This document shows positions 16,564 through 25,352 of a DNA stretch of 64,000 bases, piece by piece. The first letter of the stretch is position 1, and every line of letters begins with the position of its first letter. This DNA is from Mycolicibacterium lutetiense (GTDB lineage: Bacteria > Actinomycetota > Actinomycetes > Mycobacteriales > Mycobacteriaceae). A model generated the notes under the pieces. That model made no database searches. It was not told the DNA's origin and saw nothing but the letters and a program-made list of their open reading frames with translations. The DNA lies in assembly GCF_017876775.1 (NCBI RefSeq), contig NZ_JAGIOP010000002.1:2790001-2854000 (forward strand). Reading direction: 5' to 3'. Position numbers and translations under genes: made by a program.

Positions 16564-18012
16564 TCACCGGACTTTCGTGACTACAGGCGGTTTCCAGGTC
16601 CCGCCGATGATCGACGGCGGGGTTTCCTTGGGCCAGTAGAGGCGCAGCATCAGATTGAACTTGCCGGCCGGAGCGGGCAGCCAGTTGGCTTCCTTTCCCT
16701 GTCCCGGGTTGTCGTGCTGCAGATAGAGGTCGACCGACCCGTCGGGATTGGTAACGAAGGGGTTCCGCTGGCTCAGGGTGTAGCGGTTGAGCGGATTGTC
16801 GACGAAGAAAAAGCCCTCGTCGTACATCGTCAGTGACCAGAATCCGTTGACGGGCGGGAACTGGCCCTTGTCGAAGTGCACCGTGTACTTGTTGGCACCG
16901 TCGAAGGCCTGGCCGTCGGCATCGGCTTCCGAAGTCGGGTAGACCGCATCCTGGGGCCGGTTGGCACCCAACCCGATCGCGGTGATCACGGCGCGCTGCA
17001 GATAGTCGGTTCCGTACTCACCGGTCTTGGTGGTGAATCGCCAGCCGTTGACGTCATCCCAGTCCTTGGCGGCGGCCATGACCTTGTCGACCCCGTCCTT
17101 GGGAATCGACTGCAAGGCCGCGGCGACATCGGAGCCCAGCTTGCCGAGGTCGAACTTCTCCCCGGGGACGATGCCGAGCTTGGCCATCTGGTCGACGATC
17201 GGCTTGTCCGCCTCAGCGGGTGGGTTGTCCTTCATCAAGGTGGCCATCAGATTGAAGTAGTCCTCGGCGCTCAGGTTGTTGACCTGATCGCGAACCGGGG
17301 TCTTCATGTCGATGGCCGGATCGACCTTGCCGGCCGGCGGGGTGTAGGGCTTGCCGTACGAACTGAGCGGCACCAACGAGATCGCGTCCTGCAGCTTGTG
17401 CACGGCGGCGTAGTCCTCGGGCGTGCCATCGCAGTAGATGCGTCCCAGCAGCCACACCGTCGAGGTCGGCGACTTGTATTCCTTCACGCCGGCGGGCAAG
17501 GTGCCCTTCCAGCCGGGACCGGTGATGGCGTAGGTCTGCGGACCGGTGCCCGTGGTGCGCTTCCCCGGTACCTCGAACACGTTGGTGTAGCCGTCGAGCA
17601 TCGGGAACAGGTAGTAGCGGTCGCTTGCCTCCGGCAGGCTCAGCACCCACGGCTCATTCTTGACGTCGATGAATCCGTTTGTGTAGAGCGTGTCCGCGTT
17701 CGGCGCGGTGACATCGCGGAACTGCGCGTTCGGGTACTCACGCATCCGCATCAGCTGACCCATCGGAGCACGGGGCGACTCGACCTTGTCGACGTTGGTC
17801 ATGACGCGTCGCGTCATCTCGACGGTGACCAGGGAGTAACCGTAGACGTACGCATCCAGGGCGATGGCCTTGGCTTCATCGGGCGACAGCTGCCCGGATC
17901 CGGATTGTCCAGGCTTTTCAGGCGACGACGGAGAGCATGCCAGCGTGGCCATCATCAACATCGTGGCGCCGAGCGCAACCAGCCATTTGGCCGTCCGCCG
18001 ATCCTTTTTCAC
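16564..18012 (-). CDS. DUF1254/DUF1214-domain lipoprotein
   Basis: 482 residues from GTG 18012, with GAGGA about 10 bases upstream. A longer frame exists but starts far from any ribosome site. The N-terminus VKKDRRTAKWLVALGATML is a signal sequence followed by lipobox ATLAC, so the protein is a lipoprotein anchored outside the membrane. About 50-180 is DUF1254 (ALDAYVYGYSLVTVEMTRRV; APNADTLYTNGFID) and about 360-475 is DUF1214 (GFWSLTMYD; NPDGSVDLYLQHD). Function in the family is unknown. Confidence 0.85.
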   Translation of the reverse strand: MKKDRRTAKWLVALGATMLMMATLACSPSSPEKPGQSGSGQLSPDEAKAIALDAYVYGYSLVTVEMTRRVMTNVDKVESPRAPMGQLMRMREYPNAQFRDVTAPNADTLYTNGFIDVKNEPWVLSLPEASDRYYLFPMLDGYTNVFEVPGKRTTGTGPQTYAITGPGWKGTLPAGVKEYKSPTSTVWLLGRIYCDGTPEDYAAVHKLQDAISLVPLSSYGKPYTPPAGKVDPAIDMKTPVRDQVNNLSAEDYFNLMATLMKDNPPAEADKPIVDQMAKLGIVPGEKFDLGKLGSDVAAALQSIPKDGVDKVMAAAKDWDDVNGWRFTTKTGEYGTDYLQRAVITAIGLGANRPQDAVYPTSEADADGQAFDGANKYTVHFDKGQFPPVNGFWSLTMYDEGFFFVDNPLNRYTLSQRNPFVTNPDGSVDLYLQHDNPGQGKEANWLPAPAGKFNLMLRLYWPKETPPSIIGGTWKPPVVTKVR

Positions 18013-18465
18013 GAAAAGTCGTTCCTCTCTTGGGTTTTCTGCTGGTTGCATGCAGACACCGCGCCCCTCGTCTCCATAAGAATGGGGCTGCGCGGCCGAC
18101 CACTGGTGTGGCAAGCCGCGCAGCCGATTCACCCCGACCCGGGAATTACTGTGCAGCAAACTGTCAGCTTCTGTCTTGATATTCTGGGACAAATCTTTGA
18201 CATTGAGGGATATGGCCGTGATCCGGGGCACGGCCCGAGCAAAGCGTCCTCACCCGCTCCTGCAAACGCTGGTTCGGCACCACTCCGACGGCCTATCGCA
18301 ACGCCCGGCTCACGGCACGGCCGCGACCCTAAACGCTGGCACACCAAGACAAGCCATGTCCTTGCCGAACGAACGATTCGTCGCGCACACCCCATCTTCC
18401 CTGCTAAAGTTCGGCCCGCCGGGCGATGCAATCGGCACCTGCCCGCCTCGGGAAGGAGTCCCGCT
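18013..18465. other. Intergenic stretch of about 450 bases
   Basis: This gap separates the divergent DUF1254 lipoprotein and haemophore-like genes. It contains the remnant of an AraC-type regulator at 18240-18332 and both promoters. Open frames crossing it (for example 18176-18481) show no family resemblance and lack ribosome sites. I see no repeat or RNA gene in it. Confidence 0.5.
18240..18332 (+). pseudogene. Remnant of the C-terminal HTH of an AraC-family regulator
   Basis: The frame from 18240 to the TAA at 18330-18332 reads QSVLTRSCKRWFGTTPTAYR followed by NARLTARPRP. The string KRWFGTTPTAYR is the classic end of the second AraC helix-turn-helix. Upstream the frame closes at a TGA (18219-18221) and no start or first HTH can be found, so only about 30 residues survive. 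It suggests a decayed regulator gene once stood next to the DUF1254 lipoprotein. Confidence 0.45.
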
Positions 18466-18864
18466 GTGTCCCGCTCACTGACCACCGTGCGCTACGGAAT
18501 GGTGCCCGCTTTCGCCGCCGGTGCCGTGGGGCTTATCGGTGTCGTCGGCGCGCTGCTCACCTCTGTGACAGCGACTGCCGAGCCGCCTCCGCGCCCACCC
18601 AATTGCACGGCCGCCGATCTCGCCGGTATCGCCTCCGGGGTCGCCGCCGCAACATCCACGTATTTGTGGACCCATCCGGACGTGAACGATTTCTACACAA
18701 ATCTGCACGGCCGCCCCCAGGAAGAAGTGCCGGACGCCACCCGTACCTTCTTCGACGCCAACCCTCAGGCCCACACCGACCTGCTCGGGATCCGTCAGCC
18801 GATGACCGATTTCCGCGACCGCTGCGGGATCAAGCCACCCGATCAGCCCCTAGGACAACGATGA
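18466..18864 (+). CDS. Secreted haemophore-type (MHB family, Rv0203-like) protein
   Basis: 132 residues from GTG 18466, with GGAAGGAG 7 bases upstream. A signal peptide spans about 1-37 (VRYGMVPAFAAGAVGLIGVV then TATAEP). The mature helical domain carries two Cys (NCTAADLAGI and RDRCG) and the family segment SGVAAATSTYLWTHPDVNDF, followed by IRQPMTDFRDRC. Related mycobacterial haemophores bind haem outside the cell and pass it to MmpL3/11. Haem binding here is inferred from family. It is coupled to the next gene by ATGA. Confidence 0.8.
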   Translation: MSRSLTTVRYGMVPAFAAGAVGLIGVVGALLTSVTATAEPPPRPPNCTAADLAGIASGVAAATSTYLWTHPDVNDFYTNLHGRPQEEVPDATRTFFDANPQAHTDLLGIRQPMTDFRDRCGIKPPDQPLGQR

Positions 18865-19178
18865 ACACCCCAACGCCTCGATCATCATGGCGTCGCGCGG
18901 CCACGGTTCTGCTCGCCTTCACCGCCCTGCCCGGCGCCATCGTCCTGGCCGCCCCGGCCGGGACCGCCAGCGCCGACGTCTGCGCCAGTGCCGGACGCCG
19001 GATCTCGGTCGGCGGGTGCGTGAACGTAGCCGACGCCGTCGCCCCATACGTTCCGCCGCCGGCCTACTACGCCCCGCTCCCGGAGGACGCGCCACCGCCG
19101 CCGCCCCCGCCGGGTTCGAACGTCAACGGCTGCATCGGCTACAACGGCCGGTGGGTCCACGCGGGCGGTTGCAACTAG
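18861..19178 (+). CDS. Small secreted Cys- and Pro-rich protein
   Basis: 105 residues from ATG 18861, overlapping the haemophore-like stop. A signal peptide spans about 1-39, cut near TASADV. The mature part has four Cys (VCASAGRR, GGCVNVA, NGCIGYNG, AGGCN) and a proline tract of six (PPPPPP) between them, suggesting two disulfide-closed loops on a flexible linker. The Gly-Trp-Val repeat-like ends are reminiscent of small secreted mycobacterial proteins of unknown role. Translation coupling implies it acts with the haemophore-like protein. Confidence 0.65.
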   Translation: MNTPTPRSSWRRAATVLLAFTALPGAIVLAAPAGTASADVCASAGRRISVGGCVNVADAVAPYVPPPAYYAPLPEDAPPPPPPPGSNVNGCIGYNGRWVHAGGCN

Positions 19179-19179
19179 C

Positions 19180-20403
19180 TCAGGCGATCGCGCCCGAATC
19201 CTTGAGTTCCTCGATCCGGTCCCAGTCGAGGCCGAGCTCCATCAGCACGATCTCGGTGTGTTCGGAGGCCTGAGGCGCCCGGGTGGTCTCCAGCGGTTCG
19301 TGGTTGAACTGCACCGGCCCGCGCACCACCCGGAACGGCTTGCCTCCATCGGAAGCCTCCACCTCGACGACCATGTCGTTGGCGATCGCCTGCTCGTCGG
19401 TGTTCAGATCGACCAGGCTCTGGAACGGCGCCCACTGGCCCTTCATCGTCTTGAGATGCTGGCGCCAGTATTCGAACGGCTTGCTGCCGATCGACTTCGC
19501 GATGAGTTCGACGCCTTCCGAGGCGTTCTCGATCAGCGGCAGTACATCGGAGAACCGCGGGTCATCGGCCAGCTCGGGCAGACCGAGGTGTTCGAAGGCG
19601 TCGCGGATGTATCCGGTCGGGCTGACGATGCACAGGTTGATGGTGCCGCCGTCGGACGTCCGGTAGTTGGCCATGAACGGGTTCACCGAGGTGGCATCGC
19701 CGGGCATCAGCGAGCGCATCGTCTCGCCGGTCTCCATGCCCTGGGTGACGCTGGCGCCGGCCGCCCACCACGCCGTGCTCAGCAGCGAGACATCGATCTC
19801 CGCAGTTTCCCCGGTCCGCTCCCGGTGGAACAACGCCGCCGAGATGCCTCCGGCGATGTTCATCCCGCCGATCGAATCGCCGAAGGCCGGAATGCCCTGG
19901 GACAGTGCGCCGTCGATCGCCTCCGGGGTGAGCGCGTGGCCGACACCACTGCGGGTCCAGAAGGCGGTGCCGTCGAAGCCGCCGGTATCGCGTTCGGAAC
20001 CCTTGTCGCCGTAGGCGCTGCCACGGGCATAGATGATGTTCGGGTTCACCGCGCGGATGTGCTCGACATCGAACTTGTTCTTCTGCCGTTGGGCCGGAAG
20101 GTAATTGGTCAGGAAGACGTCGGCTGTCTTGGCGATCTCGTACAGCACCTCCTGCCCGCCGGGGGTCGAGACGTCGATACCGACGCTGCGCTTGCCGCGG
20201 TTGGGATGCTCGATGAGTGGATGCCGGTTCGGGTCGAGTTGGAACCCGCCCATGTTGATGAAGCCCCGCTGGGTGTCCCCGCGCACCGGGTGCTCGACCT
20301 TGATGACGTCGGCACCCCAGTCGGCGAGGATGGCCCCGGCCGCCGGTACGAAGGTGAACTGCGCGACCTCGAGCACTCGCACGCCCTGCATGACCTTGAT
20401 CAA
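19180..20403 (-). CDS. Class III CoA-transferase (CaiB/BaiF family)
   Basis: 407 residues if read from TTG 20403, which has AGGAG 5 bases upstream. ATG 20391 is the alternative and lacks a well-spaced site. N-terminal GVRVLEVAQFTFVPAAGAIL and ADWGADVIKVEHP are hallmarks of family III CoA-transferases, followed by KRSVGIDV and GGFDGTAFW. The enzyme moves CoA between a donor acyl-CoA and an acid, with a covalent Asp intermediate in known members. Acid substrate unknown. It stands alone, behind a 15-bp palindrome. Confidence 0.85.
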   Translation of the reverse strand: MIKVMQGVRVLEVAQFTFVPAAGAILADWGADVIKVEHPVRGDTQRGFINMGGFQLDPNRHPLIEHPNRGKRSVGIDVSTPGGQEVLYEIAKTADVFLTNYLPAQRQKNKFDVEHIRAVNPNIIYARGSAYGDKGSERDTGGFDGTAFWTRSGVGHALTPEAIDGALSQGIPAFGDSIGGMNIAGGISAALFHRERTGETAEIDVSLLSTAWWAAGASVTQGMETGETMRSLMPGDATSVNPFMANYRTSDGGTINLCIVSPTGYIRDAFEHLGLPELADDPRFSDVLPLIENASEGVELIAKSIGSKPFEYWRQHLKTMKGQWAPFQSLVDLNTDEQAIANDMVVEVEASDGGKPFRVVRGPVQFNHEPLETTRAPQASEHTEIVLMELGLDWDRIEELKDSGAIA

Positions 20404-20421
20404 CGCGGCTCCTAACCGTTG

Positions 20422-20436
20422 CACTTACGGTAAGTG
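20422..20436. promoter_or_regulatory. 15-bp perfect palindrome upstream of the CoA-transferase gene
   Basis: CACTTAC-G-GTAAGTG is an exact palindrome about a single central base, 19 bases upstream of the TTG start and inside the divergent gap to the small membrane protein gene. Its size and symmetry suit a TetR-type repressor, but no regulator gene is adjacent. Confidence 0.5.
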
Positions 20437-20546
20437 TAGCGAGACCGGTACGGGTTCACGTCGCCCCCGCCGGAGGTTGCACACGGAACAAGTCATCTTC
20501 CGAACGCTTCCCTGACAACCCGGCACGCTCGTAAACTCAATGGGTT

Positions 20547-20924
20547 ATGACGACCCCGTCAAACGCGCACGGCGGATGGGCACAGCGACGGCATCCGATC
20601 GGGGCGCTCGATCACCATCTCAGCCGCCGACAAGCGCGTCAGATGAGTCGGCGGTTCGCCGGGGTCGGCGTCGGCATCGCCGCCGCACGCCTGCGCGAAA
20701 TATCCTGCGGCGCACCTGCCGCCGACGCTGAGCGGGCCGGAGTCGAGTTCGCCGTCATGGCGGATGAGCTCATGCACGACGCGCGCCTCGCGAAACTGGA
20801 CCACGACAAGCAGCTCTGCGCGTCGTGGTTCGTGATCATCGCCATGGGGCTGATCATGTTCAGTTCACTGCTGTGCCTGGTCGTGCTCATGTTGAGCCTG
20901 ATGCAGCACTCGTCGCCGTTCTGA
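20547..20924 (+). CDS. Small protein with one C-terminal membrane helix, unknown function
   Basis: 125 residues from ATG 20547. The first 90 residues are basic and soluble (HHLSRRQARQMSRRF) with a helical Ala-rich part. Residues about 95-118 form one hydrophobic helix (WFVIIAMGLIMFSSLLCLVV) and the tail is short. A TAAACT -10-like hexamer at 20532-20537 lies 9 bases before the ATG, giving a very short leader. No family is recognised. Confidence 0.55.
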   Translation: MTTPSNAHGGWAQRRHPIGALDHHLSRRQARQMSRRFAGVGVGIAAARLREISCGAPAADAERAGVEFAVMADELMHDARLAKLDHDKQLCASWFVIIAMGLIMFSSLLCLVVLMLSLMQHSSPF

Positions 20925-20933
20925 GCCGACCGC

Positions 20934-22397
20934 TCAGTCGAAGGCCACGCTGAAATACTGCGTCTCCTGGAACTCCTCAAGGCCAACACGTGCGCCCTCA
21001 CGGCCGAGGCCGCTCTGCTTCATCCCGCCGAACGGGGTCGACGGGTCGGACACGACGCCCCGGTTGATGCCGACCATGCCGGCGTCGAGGGATTCGGCGA
21101 GCCGCAGCGCATCCTGTAGCCGGCCGGCGTAAACATATGCGGCCAAACCATATTCGGTGTTGTTGGCCCAGCGCAGAAGATCCTTCTCGTCTTCCCACAC
21201 CACCACCGGGGCAACAGGTCCGAAGATCTCGTCGGCGAGGATCGCGGCGTCCGGGGCGACTCCGGTCAGCAACGTCGGGGCGACGAACCAGCCTTCGGCG
21301 GGCGCCTCGGCCCGCGCGGCGATCACCGCACCATGGGCCACCGCGGCATCGATCGCCGCGGCCACCCGTTGCGCGGCGCGCTCGCTGACCAGGGGGCCGA
21401 TCTCTGACGCCGGATCCGACGCGGGACCCACCCGGAGCGCCGCAACCTCGGCGCCGAAGCCGGCGACGAACTCGTCGACCACCGACGCGTGCACATAGAA
21501 CCGGTTGGCCGCGGTGCAGGCCTGACCGCCACCGCGGAACTTGGCGACCATCGCACCCGCGACGGCCGCCTCCACGTCGGCGTCGGCCGTCACGACGAAC
21601 GGGGCGTTGCCACCGAGTTCCATGCTGGCGTTGACGATCCGGTCCGCAGCTTGTTTGAGCAGCACCCGGCCGACGCCGGTGGAACCGGTGAAGGACACCT
21701 TGCGCACCCGGTCATCGCGCAGCCAGCTCTCGACCACGGTGGCGGCATCGGTGGTGGGGACCATGTTGACCACACCGTCGGGGACACCTGCGGCCGACAG
21801 GATTCCGGCGATCGCCAGCGCCGTCAGGGGCGTCTCGGCGGCCGGTTTGAGGACCACGGTGCAGCCCGCGGCCAACGCCGGGGCGATCTTGCGGGTCGCC
21901 ATCGCGGCCGGGAAATTCCACGGTGTCACCAGTGCGGCGACCCCGACCGGCTTGTGCGTCACGAACGTGCGGGTGCCGCCCGCGGGGCTGACGCCGTAGG
22001 CGCCGCCGGTGCGCACCGCCTCCTCGGAGAACCAGCGGAAGAACTCGGCGGCATAACCCACCTCGGCCCGCGCGTCGGCCTGCGATTTGCCGTTCTCCGC
22101 GCAGATCAGGGCGGCCAGTCGCTCGGTATCGGCGACCATCAGATCGAACGCGCGGCGAAGGATGTCGCTGCGGTGCCGCGGGCTGGTCTGGGCCCAGTCA
22201 CCGAAGGCGCGATGTGCGGCGTCGACGGCCGAGCAAGCGTCGGCCACCGTGCCGTCTGCCACTTCGGCGATGGTCCGGCCGGTCGCCGGGTCGTAGACCT
22301 CGAATGCCGAGGCGGCACCACGGGTCTGCCCGTCGATGAGGATGCCGTGCTCGGCGTCGAGCTCGGCGATTGCATTCTGCGTGTTCGGAGTGTTCAC
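20934..22397 (-). CDS. gabD: Succinate-semialdehyde dehydrogenase
   Basis: 487 residues from GTG 22397. Aldehyde dehydrogenase fold with VSFTGSTGVGRVLL (cofactor loop, about 225-240), general base Glu in ELGGNAPFVV (about 257) and nucleophile Cys in GGGQACTAANRF (about 291). PWNFPAAMATRK is the N-terminal NAD(P) segment. It oxidises succinate semialdehyde to succinate, feeding the TCA cycle. It follows gabT by 18 bases, completing a GABA shunt pair. Confidence 0.85.
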   Translation of the reverse strand: MNTPNTQNAIAELDAEHGILIDGQTRGAASAFEVYDPATGRTIAEVADGTVADACSAVDAAHRAFGDWAQTSPRHRSDILRRAFDLMVADTERLAALICAENGKSQADARAEVGYAAEFFRWFSEEAVRTGGAYGVSPAGGTRTFVTHKPVGVAALVTPWNFPAAMATRKIAPALAAGCTVVLKPAAETPLTALAIAGILSAAGVPDGVVNMVPTTDAATVVESWLRDDRVRKVSFTGSTGVGRVLLKQAADRIVNASMELGGNAPFVVTADADVEAAVAGAMVAKFRGGGQACTAANRFYVHASVVDEFVAGFGAEVAALRVGPASDPASEIGPLVSERAAQRVAAAIDAAVAHGAVIAARAEAPAEGWFVAPTLLTGVAPDAAILADEIFGPVAPVVVWEDEKDLLRWANNTEYGLAAYVYAGRLQDALRLAESLDAGMVGINRGVVSDPSTPFGGMKQSGLGREGARVGLEEFQETQYFSVAFD

Positions 22398-22415
22398 GTA
22401 CCGGCTCGGCGAAGG

Positions 22416-23762
22416 TCAGCGGGTCTCGGCGAGGATGGCGGCCAGGATGTCCAACCCCTCTTCGAGGAGGTGATCGGGCATCGACAGCGGCGGCAGGAAC
22501 CGCAGCACGTTGCCGTAGGTTCCGCAGGTCAGCACCAGCAGGCCCTGGGCGGCGGCGGCGGCCGAGACCTGCTTGGTGAGGTCGGCGTCGGGCTCGGTGG
22601 TGCCGGCCTTGACCAGTTCGACGGCGATCATGGCGCCGCGGCCGCGGACCTCGCCGATCCGGGAGTCCTGGGCAGCGATCGCGTTGAGGCGGCCGGTCAT
22701 GGTCTTCTCGATCTCCACGGCGCGGGCGAGCAGTCCGTCCCGTTCGATGGTGTCGATGACCGCGAGGGCCGCGGCGCACGCGATCGGGTTACCGCCGTAG
22801 GTGCCGCCGAGCCCGCCGGCATGCGGCGCGTCCATGATCTCGGCGCGGCCGGTGACCGCCGACAGCGGCAAGCCCCCGGCGATGCCCTTGGCGGTGACGA
22901 TCAGATCGGGCACGACGCCGTCGTGCTCGACGGCGAACATCGCGCCGGTGCGGGCGAAGCCCGACTGCACCTCGTCGGCGACGAACACCGCGCCGGCCTC
23001 GGTGCACCAGTCCTGCAGCGCCTGCAGGAATCCCGGTGCGGGAACGATGAATCCGCCTTCACCCTGAATGGGCTCGATCACCACGGCGGCGACGTTGTCG
23101 GCGCCGACCTGCTTGTCGATCAGGTCGAGGGCGCGGGCGGCCGCGGCGGCGCCGTCGGTTTCGCCGTCGCGGAACGGGAACGACGTCGGCACCCGGTACA
23201 CCTCACCGGCGAACGGTCCGAAGCCATTCTTGTACGGCTGGTTCTTGGCGGTCATCGCCATGGTCAGGTTGGTACGGCCGTGGTATGCGTGGTCGAACAC
23301 CACGACGGCCTGCCTGCGCGTGTAGGCCCGCGCGATCTTGACGGCGTTCTCGACGGCTTCGGCACCGGAGTTGAACAACGCGCTGCGCTTGTCGTGGTCG
23401 CCGGGGGTGAGCCGGTTGAGTTCCTCGGCGACGCGCACGTAGCCCTCGTACGGGGTGAGCATGAAACAGGTGTGGGTGAACGCGGCGACCTGCTGGGTGA
23501 CGGCCTCCACCACGGCGGGCGCACTGTTGCCCACGGTGGTCACCGCGATGCCGGAACCGAAGTCGATGAGCTGGTTGCCGTCGGCGTCGACGAGGATTCC
23601 GCCGCCTGCGGCCACCACGTACACGGGCAGTGTGGTCCCGATGCCGCCGGCAACCGCAGCGGTCTTGCGGGCCTGCATCTCCTGGGAGACCGGGCCCGGA
23701 ATGGCGGTGACGAGCCGGCGTTCCTGGGTGACGGCCGCACCCGCGATCTCGGCGATGGTCAC
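22416..23762 (-). CDS. gabT: 4-aminobutyrate aminotransferase
   Basis: 448 residues from GTG 23762 with GGAGG 5 bases upstream. Fold-type I class III aminotransferase: YHGRTNLTMAMT, FVADEVQSGFARTG (Asp contacting the PLP ring) and the Schiff-base Lys in TAKGIAGGLPLSAV (about 290). GTTLPVYVVAAGGGILVDADG is the N-terminal family segment. It converts GABA and 2-oxoglutarate to succinate semialdehyde and glutamate. It is co-oriented with gabD, and divergent from the PucR-type gene. Confidence 0.9.
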   Translation of the reverse strand: MTIAEIAGAAVTQERRLVTAIPGPVSQEMQARKTAAVAGGIGTTLPVYVVAAGGGILVDADGNQLIDFGSGIAVTTVGNSAPAVVEAVTQQVAAFTHTCFMLTPYEGYVRVAEELNRLTPGDHDKRSALFNSGAEAVENAVKIARAYTRRQAVVVFDHAYHGRTNLTMAMTAKNQPYKNGFGPFAGEVYRVPTSFPFRDGETDGAAAAARALDLIDKQVGADNVAAVVIEPIQGEGGFIVPAPGFLQALQDWCTEAGAVFVADEVQSGFARTGAMFAVEHDGVVPDLIVTAKGIAGGLPLSAVTGRAEIMDAPHAGGLGGTYGGNPIACAAALAVIDTIERDGLLARAVEIEKTMTGRLNAIAAQDSRIGEVRGRGAMIAVELVKAGTTEPDADLTKQVSAAAAAQGLLVLTCGTYGNVLRFLPPLSMPDHLLEEGLDILAAILAETR

Positions 23763-23833
23763 GTTTCCTCCTGCTGCTGGCGGTTGGTTGTCCTCACGCT
23801 AGGCAGCGGCCGGGGCCGGCGGCAGGTCGGAAA

Positions 23834-23862
23834 TGCACATTGGCGTCTCTGATGACTGTGCA
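23834..23862. promoter_or_regulatory. TGCACA-N17-TGTGCA inverted repeat between gabT and the PucR gene
   Basis: The two hexamers are exact complements with 17 bases between them, and 9 of 12 positions match when the arms are extended to 12. The element lies 12 bases before the PucR start and 72 bases before gabT. It is a candidate binding site for the PucR-type regulator, by position only. Confidence 0.4.
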
Positions 23863-23873
23863 ATACTGCCGGC

Positions 23874-25352
23874 ATGGTCCTGGTCGGCGATCTCTTGGAC
23901 GAGCACGTTCTCGGGCTGCGCGCCATCCAGGTCAGTCATCCCGACGCAGCGGTCCGCTGGGTGGCCACGAGTGAGCTCGCCGACCCCGGACCGTTCCTGG
24001 AAGGCGGCGAGATCCTGCTGACCACCGGCCTGGAAACCGGCAACTGGGACGACCAGTGGGATGGCTACGTGCGCCGGCTCGGCGACGCCGGCGTGGCGGC
24101 GGTGGGGTTCGCCGTCGGACTCACCCACGCCGAAACACCCGCGGAACTGGCCGTCGCCTGCCGACGACACCAGGTGAATCTGTTCGAGGTGCCGCGCCCG
24201 ACCACGTTCGTCGCGATCAGTCGCTACGTCGCACACCTGCTGGAGGAGCAGGAGTCCACCGCGACGCGCGAGTCACTCAAGGCCCAGCGCAAGCTCATCT
24301 CGGCCGCAGCCAAACCGGATCCTGCCGTTGCGGTCATCACCGCCCTGGCCGCGGCGCTCGATGGCGCGACCTGCCTGATAAATCCCGACGGCCGCGTCGT
24401 TACCGGCCCGGTCGGCACCCGCCGCACCGAGTTTCCGTTCGACGACGTCGCCGACGACGTCAAGCGGCTTCGAGCACACGGATTACGTTCGGCTGCAGCA
24501 CAATCCAATCCGACATCCTCAGTATCGGTACACCCCATCGGGCTGAGCGGGCGAGCATCGGCCTATCTGGCCGCCTTGATGCCGGCCAGGGCGTCGGAGG
24601 GTCAGCGCCAGGCCGTGACAACCGCGGTGGCCCTGCTCGGGCTCATCGATGAGCAGGACCGCAGCCGCGCCACGACCCGACGGCACCTGTACTCCCGGGC
24701 TCTGGAGCTGCTCGCCGAAAGCGATGTCCGCACAGCTCAATTGGTGCTGGAAGTGGACCAGGCGATGATTGAGCTGCCCAAGCACATCCGCTTCCTCCGA
24801 GGCGTCGGAGACGAATCCGCCATCGAGAACGCGGTGGCCGCCCTCGAGCGGCTCGGCATCCTCGCCGGGGTCTACGCCGGCGAGCTGTGCGCGGTCACCG
24901 AACCTTCCCGCGCCGCCGCTACGGGTTCCCGGTTGGCCGAGGGCGGGCTGCTCGTCGGCATCGGGAATTCGGTCGTCCCCGGTGACGGCCAGACCGGCTA
25001 CCACACTGCCGGCCTGGCGCTGGGCCAAGCCACCGAAGGGTCCGGCGCGGTGGTGTGGGACCGGGTGATCGACAACGGCCCGCTCGGTCTGATCGACCCA
25101 GAGAAAGCTGCCGCCTTCGCCGAATCCTGGTTGCGTGGGCTCGATTCCGAACAGCTGGACACGCTGCGTTGTTTCCTGCGCCACCACGGATCCCGGCTCA
25201 AGGTCGCCGAAGAGCTCTGCCTGCACCGCAACACGGTGCGCAATCGTCTCGCGGCCATCGAAGCGGCACTGCCCGGGAAGCTCGACGATCCGCAAACCCG
25301 GGTGAGCGCCTGGATCGCCCTGCAGTCGGTTCCCGAGAACCTCAGGCCTTGA
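23874..25352 (+). CDS. PucR/CdaR-type regulator, probable gab operon activator
   Basis: 492 residues from ATG 23874. The N-terminal PucR domain spans about 10-125 (VSHPDAAVRWVATSELADPG, GGEILLTTGLE). A GGDEF-like middle domain follows. The C-terminus (about 425-480) is the PucR-type HTH: LRCFLRHHGSRLKVAEEL, CLHRNTVRNRLAAIE. Such proteins sense amino-acid or purine-derived nitrogen compounds, and several actinobacterial relatives activate gabT/gabD in response to GABA. Divergence from gabTD supports that role here. Its 3' end overlaps the thioesterase gene by 11 bases. Confidence 0.8.
   Translation: MVLVGDLLDEHVLGLRAIQVSHPDAAVRWVATSELADPGPFLEGGEILLTTGLETGNWDDQWDGYVRRLGDAGVAAVGFAVGLTHAETPAELAVACRRHQVNLFEVPRPTTFVAISRYVAHLLEEQESTATRESLKAQRKLISAAAKPDPAVAVITALAAALDGATCLINPDGRVVTGPVGTRRTEFPFDDVADDVKRLRAHGLRSAAAQSNPTSSVSVHPIGLSGRASAYLAALMPARASEGQRQAVTTAVALLGLIDEQDRSRATTRRHLYSRALELLAESDVRTAQLVLEVDQAMIELPKHIRFLRGVGDESAIENAVAALERLGILAGVYAGELCAVTEPSRAAATGSRLAEGGLLVGIGNSVVPGDGQTGYHTAGLALGQATEGSGAVVWDRVIDNGPLGLIDPEKAAAFAESWLRGLDSEQLDTLRCFLRHHGSRLKVAEELCLHRNTVRNRLAAIEAALPGKLDDPQTRVSAWIALQSVPENLRP

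Noticed and set aside
18176..18481. 101-codon plus-strand frame in the gap before the haemophore-like gene
   Set aside because: No ribosome site, no family resemblance, and it overlaps the better-supported start of the haemophore-like gene.
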